35,130 bases of DNA, taken from NCBI GenBank assembly GCA_005882635.1, contig VBFG01000011.1:1-35130 (forward strand), given 5' to 3'. The translations under genes and the position numbers were made by a program. Shown here one piece after another: positions 31,807 to 35,130 of the stretch; position 1 is the stretch's first letter, and the number at the start of each line of letters is the position of its first letter. The notes under the pieces are model-generated. The model saw nothing but the letters and a program-made list of their open reading frames with translations. It made no database searches and was not told the origin of the DNA. Origin of the DNA: Chloroflexota bacterium (GTDB taxonomy: Bacteria; Chloroflexota; Limnocylindria; Limnocylindrales; CSP1-4).

Positions 31807-32883
31807 ATGACCCGGACGCTGCTCCTCGTCGGAACCCGCAAAGGCGCCTTCGTCCTCGACGGCGGCCGTGACCGGCGTGGCTGGTCCGTGTCCGAGCCGC
31901 TCTGTGAGGGCTGGCCGATCCACGATCTCCAGTGGGACTCTTCGACGGGCTCGATCTACGCCGGCGGCGGCTCGTCGTGGTACGGGCCGGCCGTGTTCCG
32001 GAGCGACGATCTCGGCAAGAGCTGGACGCACTCGTCGGAGGGGCTGACCTACGGCGACGACGGCCCGAAGATCCCGACCGTCTGGAACGTGACGCCTGCC
32101 CACGGCTCGATCTTCGCGGGCGTCGAGCCGGCCGGGCTGTTCCGGAGCGATGACGGCGGCAAGACCTGGACGCACGTGTCTGCGCTCCGGGATCACCCGA
32201 GCCGAGAGAACCCGGGCTGGACGCCCGGCGCCGGTGGGCTGATCCTCCACACGATCGTTCCCCATCCCACGGACACCGACAAGATGTGGATTGCGATCAG
32301 CGCGGTGGGGACCTTCGCCACCGAGGACGGCGGCACGAGCTGGGTGGCCCGGAACCGGGGCGTGTCTGCCTGCTTCCAGCCGGACCCCTACCCGGAGACC
32401 GGCCAGTGCGTCCACAAGCTCGTCATGGCAGCTGGCGACCCCGACAGCCTGTACCAGCAGAACCATTGCGGCGTGTACCGCTCCCGCGACGGCGGCAGCT
32501 CGTGGGAGGACATCAGCGCGGGGCTGCCGTCGGAGTTCGGCTTCGCCATGGCGGCCCACCCACGCGACACGGAGGCCGCGTGGGTCATCCCGCTCAGCCA
32601 TCCCGAGGAAGGCCGGGTCGCGCCCGACGGGGCGCTGGCCGTCTGGCGGACCCGGAACCGCGGGGACGCCTGGGAACGCCAGGACCGGGGCCTGCCCCAG
32701 GAGCACGCCTATGTCGGCGTCCTCCGCGAGGCGATGTCCACCGATCGCGGCGACCCCGCGGGCGTCTACTTCGGCACCAGCACTGGCCAGCTGTACGGCT
32801 CGACCGACGAGGGCGCCTCGTGGCAGATGGTCGCCGATCACCTGCCGCCGATCTGGGGCGTCCAGGCCATCGAGGTGGACTGA
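31807..32883 (+). CDS. BNR-repeat beta-propeller protein (YCF48/sialidase-like)
   Basis: 358 residues. At least six Asp-box (BNR) repeats are visible: FRSDDLGKSW, FRSDDGGKTW, ATEDGGTSW, YRSRDGGSSW, RTRNRGDAW and YGSTDEGASW, spaced about 40-60 residues apart. This makes a full propeller. There is no signal peptide, so it is cytoplasmic, which argues against a secreted sialidase, and no sialidase arginine triad is evident. The ATG follows GGTGGAGG. A MoaD/ThiS-type gene begins six bases after its stop; the two are likely to act together. Confidence 0.82.
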   Translation: MTRTLLLVGTRKGAFVLDGGRDRRGWSVSEPLCEGWPIHDLQWDSSTGSIYAGGGSSWYGPAVFRSDDLGKSWTHSSEGLTYGDDGPKIPTVWNVTPAHGSIFAGVEPAGLFRSDDGGKTWTHVSALRDHPSRENPGWTPGAGGLILHTIVPHPTDTDKMWIAISAVGTFATEDGGTSWVARNRGVSACFQPDPYPETGQCVHKLVMAAGDPDSLYQQNHCGVYRSRDGGSSWEDISAGLPSEFGFAMAAHPRDTEAAWVIPLSHPEEGRVAPDGALAVWRTRNRGDAWERQDRGLPQEHAYVGVLREAMSTDRGDPAGVYFGTSTGQLYGSTDEGASWQMVADHLPPIWGVQAIEVD

Positions 32884-32889
32884 GCCGGC

Positions 32890-33156
32890 GTGGCGGTCAC
32901 GGTCATCCTGCCCCGCTCGCTCGTCTCGCTCCTCCCGGGGACGAGCCGCTCCACGGAGGTCGTGGCGACCACCGTCGCCGAGGCGATCGACCGGCTCGAT
33001 GAGCAGACGCCGGGCATCCGCAACCGGCTCGTCGACAGCGGGCCGACGATCCGCCAGCACATCAACGTCTTCGTCGACGGCGAGCTGGCGAAGCTGGACA
33101 CACCCGTCCGGCCGAACGCGACGATCCACGTGATCCCGGCGGTGTCGGGCGGCTGA
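32890..33156 (+). CDS. MoaD/ThiS-family ubiquitin-like sulfur carrier
   Basis: 88 residues ending in VSGG, the di-glycine tail that E1-like enzymes adenylate and thiocarboxylate. The body has the beta-grasp pattern AVTVILPRSL, TVAEAIDRLDEQTPGI, INVFVDGEL, and ATIHVIPAVSGG. The GTG start is six bases after the propeller stop. No moeB/thiF, moaE or thiG is near, so neither molybdopterin nor thiazole synthesis is indicated by context; the propeller is the only linked gene. Confidence 0.85.
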   Translation: MAVTVILPRSLVSLLPGTSRSTEVVATTVAEAIDRLDEQTPGIRNRLVDSGPTIRQHINVFVDGELAKLDTPVRPNATIHVIPAVSGG

Positions 33157-33174
33157 GCCGCCCGTCGGGGGAAA

Positions 33175-34755
33175 CTAGCCGACCCGACTGAGCTCACGCG
33201 CCAGCGGGTCGAAGTTGTCGGATCGCTCGGCGATCGCGTCCTCGCCGAGCCGCGCCTGAGCCCGCTCCGCCGGCCCCTCTCCGACCACGGCGCGCCAACC
33301 GTCGTCGGCGAGGCGCTCGAGGGTCCGGAGCGCGGCCTCGGCCGTCGCCCGGGCATGGCTGAGCGCGACGCCCGCGAGAAGACCCATCTCATGAGCCGAG
33401 CCGACGTCGGCCGCGACCAGAGAGGCGACCCGGGTCGACCGGACGGTCCGGCGGTCGGGCCGCTGGCGGACGATGACCGCCGTCGCCCCCGCCGGCTGGA
33501 TCGCCGCGACGAGGGCCGGCCACAGCTCCGCGGTTGCCGATCCGGCGGATCGCGGCTCCTCGAAGACCAACCCCAGCTCCGGGAAGAGCGCCCGCCTGAG
33601 CGCGACTTCGCCGACGGCCCGCGCCACCGGATCCGGCTCGTCGACGAGCCACGGGGTCAACCCGCCGATCAGGATCTGGTCCTCGGGGAGACCGTTGCCG
33701 CGGGCGATCGCGACGGCGACGAGCTGGAGCGCCAGGGCGCGACCGGCCCGCACCGCGGGATCCGACGGAACCCCCCGGGCCAGGTCCGGGCCGACCACGA
33801 GCGGCCCGGGCCCGATCGCGACGGTCACGCCCGCGCGAGCAAGGAGCGCCTGGCCGAAGGCGTGGTCGGCGAGGGCGCGGTCGGGCGCGACGTGGCCGTC
33901 GACGATCTCGCCGAGCGGATCGGAGCGGGCGACGTCGATCCGCTCGAACCCGGCAACGACCGCGCTCTCCGGCATCCCGAGTGGCGGTGGGACGATGCCG
34001 AGCCGGACGTAGCCCCGCCGCTGGGCGGCGGCCTCGTCGAGCGCACGGCGAAGGCCGCCGAGCGCCCGCTGGCTGCCGGTCGGCGCCTGATCGATCGCCT
34101 CGGGGGTCAGGTCCGCCGTCCCGGCGCGTGGCTGCCAGACCGGCGCATCGAGGCCCGCGCGGCGGAGTCGATCGCTGAGCTCGCGGCCGATCGGGACTTC
34201 GACGTCGAGGAGGTCCGCGCCGGCGTCGACGGCGGCCCGTCCCTCGTCGAGCGCCCCGGCGAGATCCGGCTCGCCGATCGCGGCGCCGACCCACGGCCGG
34301 CGAGCCTCGCCCAGGACGTCGATCAGCTCGGCCCGGGCGGTTCGGTTGGCATCGATCCGCTCCACGGCGGCAGCGACGAGCCGACCGGCCTCCTCCTCGG
34401 CGATCGCCCGCCGGTCCGGCTCGCGGAGGAGGGCCGCCTCCATCCCGAGATCCACCGCCCCGGACGCGACGTCCAGGGCCAGCCGCTGGGGATCGAGGTC
34501 GTACTCGGCGAGGGCCATCGCGAACGGCAGGACGATCCCCCCGCCGAGGCGGTCCGGACCGCCCGCGAGGTAGCGGTCGATGACGGCCCAGGCGAGCGGG
34601 CGGCCGGCGACGTCGAGCCCGCTGACGCCGAACATCCGCAGCAGCGCGCGTTCGCGTCCGACCGTCGTGGAACCGCGGGCGCGGCCCGCCCACGCCCCGG
34701 CCAGCGTCTGGGCGCGCTCCGTCAGTCGATCGAGCGGTCCGAGATCCCCGACCAT
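33175..34755 (-). CDS. TIM-barrel protein resembling lysine 5,6-aminomutase alpha subunit
   Basis: 526 residues. The overall pattern (ERALLRMFGVSGLDVAGRPL, LPFAMALAEYDLDPQRLALDVASGAVDLGMEAALLREPDRR, PTGSQRALGGLRRALDEAAAQRRGYVRL, HVAPDRALADHAFGQALL, RVASLVAADVGSAHEMG) resembles the TIM-barrel alpha subunit (KamD) of adenosylcobalamin/PLP-dependent D-lysine 5,6-aminomutase. This assignment is from memory of the family and is less certain than most here. The beta subunit, which carries the cobalamin-binding domain and the PLP lysine, is not adjacent on either side. It lies 15 bases after the response regulator gene and ends 18 bases from the convergent MoaD gene. Confidence 0.5.
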   Translation of the reverse strand: MVGDLGPLDRLTERAQTLAGAWAGRARGSTTVGRERALLRMFGVSGLDVAGRPLAWAVIDRYLAGGPDRLGGGIVLPFAMALAEYDLDPQRLALDVASGAVDLGMEAALLREPDRRAIAEEEAGRLVAAAVERIDANRTARAELIDVLGEARRPWVGAAIGEPDLAGALDEGRAAVDAGADLLDVEVPIGRELSDRLRRAGLDAPVWQPRAGTADLTPEAIDQAPTGSQRALGGLRRALDEAAAQRRGYVRLGIVPPPLGMPESAVVAGFERIDVARSDPLGEIVDGHVAPDRALADHAFGQALLARAGVTVAIGPGPLVVGPDLARGVPSDPAVRAGRALALQLVAVAIARGNGLPEDQILIGGLTPWLVDEPDPVARAVGEVALRRALFPELGLVFEEPRSAGSATAELWPALVAAIQPAGATAVIVRQRPDRRTVRSTRVASLVAADVGSAHEMGLLAGVALSHARATAEAALRTLERLADDGWRAVVGEGPAERAQARLGEDAIAERSDNFDPLARELSRVG

Positions 34756-34770
34756 GGGCCGAAGGATGCC

Positions 34771-35130
34771 TCAGCCGGGCGCCCGCTGCGCGATCAATCC
34801 GAGGACGACGTCGGCGAACGTCCTGATTTCGAACGGCTTGCCCTCGAACGCGTTGCAGCCCGCGTCGAGCGCCTCGCGCATCACCTCCGCCTGGACCGAC
34901 GCGCTGCAGGCAAGGATCGGTGTCGAGGCGATTCCGGCGTCGGGATCGGACCGCACCGCTCGCGCCACGTCGAAGCCCGACATCCCCGGGAGCCGCAGGT
35001 CGAGGACGACCGCATCCGGTCGCGTGCCACGGATGGCCGCCAATGCCGCCTCGCCAGTCCCAGCCTCGGCGACCCGCACGCCCGCCCGCTCCAGGACGCG
35101 CCGCATCAGCCGGCGAGTGTCGACGGTGTC
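34771..35130 (-). CDS. Response regulator receiver domain, N-terminus cut by window edge
   Basis: 120 codons to the right edge; the sequence enters as DTVDTRRLMRRVLERAG, which is just after the acidic pair that begins a receiver domain, so only about 10 residues are probably missing. The phosphorylated aspartate is in DAVVLDLRLPGMSGFD, the switch serine in PILACSASVQ, and the conserved lysine in FEGKPFEI. It is a stand-alone receiver with no output domain. It is in the same direction as and 15 bases before the aminomutase-like gene. Confidence 0.88.
   Translation of the reverse strand, partial: DTVDTRRLMRRVLERAGVRVAEAGTGEAALAAIRGTRPDAVVLDLRLPGMSGFDVARAVRSDPDAGIASTPILACSASVQAEVMREALDAGCNAFEGKPFEIRTFADVVLGLIAQRAPG

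Noticed and set aside
31708-33129. A 473-codon minus-strand open frame opposite the BNR propeller
   Set aside because: The plus strand has six regular BNR repeats and a ribosome site; the minus frame is Arg/Val/Asp-rich without motifs.
32890-33156. MoaD of a molybdopterin operon
   Set aside because: No other moa or moe gene is present; kept as MoaD/ThiS family without a symbol.

Overview
The window is a gene-dense, high-GC (about 70%) bacterial chromosome segment. It has frequent GTG starts, many 4-base ATGA/GTGA stop/start overlaps, and several genes with no Shine-Dalgarno sequence but a TANNNT box 6-9 bases before the start codon. The gene set (PyrR with PyrB, LipB, a UdgX-type uracil-DNA glycosylase, two MttB-superfamily proteins, a D-lysine aminomutase alpha-like protein, H-NOX) suggests a Chloroflexota lineage such as the Limnocylindria/Ellin6529 group, with a deep actinobacterial lineage as the alternative. 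This placement is inferred from gene content and style. I see no insertion sequence, phage gene, CRISPR array or pseudogene, so this looks like ordinary chromosome.

Layout. 1-4.6 kb (minus strand): an ECF sigma/anti-sigma pair, a secreted RlpA-like protein, then pyrR-pyrB behind its own promoter and two PyrR-binding-loop-like hairpins; pyrB runs off the left edge. 4.7-8.8 kb (minus): a GalT-like protein with a changed active site, lipB, UdgX, an LppX-like lipoprotein and a PEBP-family lipoprotein. 9.06-13.3 kb (plus): a LuxR-type regulator, a GGDEF/HD-GYP membrane protein translationally coupled to a Leu-Pro-repeat membrane protein, and a Crp/Fnr-type regulator on an apparently leaderless transcript. 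13.3-14.5 kb: a HAD hydrolase, tRNA-Gly(CCC) and a small ABM-like protein. 14.5-17 kb (minus): an H-NOX nitric-oxide sensor overlapping a GAF-GGDEF-EAL protein. 17.2-20.5 kb (minus): a secreted AcpA/phospholipase-C-type phosphoesterase and a ParB-like/metallophosphoesterase pair. 20.6-22.2 kb: a stand-alone MttB-family protein. 22.4-25.7 kb: a divergent promoter region driving an AlkZ-like/YjbR pair one way and a tryptophan 2,3-dioxygenase operon the other. 25.7-29.1 kb (minus): four genes coupled by 4-base overlaps (membrane protein, MttB-like, cupin, CDO-like cupin). 29.2-33.2 kb (plus): an acetyl-CoA-synthetase-like enzyme, a phosphoribosyltransferase, a BNR-repeat propeller and a MoaD/ThiS protein. 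33.2-35.1 kb (minus): an orphan lysine 5,6-aminomutase alpha-like protein behind a response regulator cut by the right edge.

The main functional themes are cyclic-di-GMP signalling (two multi-domain enzymes, one with an H-NOX sensor), pyrimidine control by PyrR, and a coupled MttB/cupin operon of unknown substrate. The most promising uncharacterised unit is the 25.7-29.1 kb MttB-cupin-cupin operon. The best-supported regulatory features are the PyrR-type leader and the leaderless promoter architecture, including a symmetric divergent promoter at 23.84-23.91 kb. No intergenic stretch exceeds 300 bases; the longest is 8806-9063.
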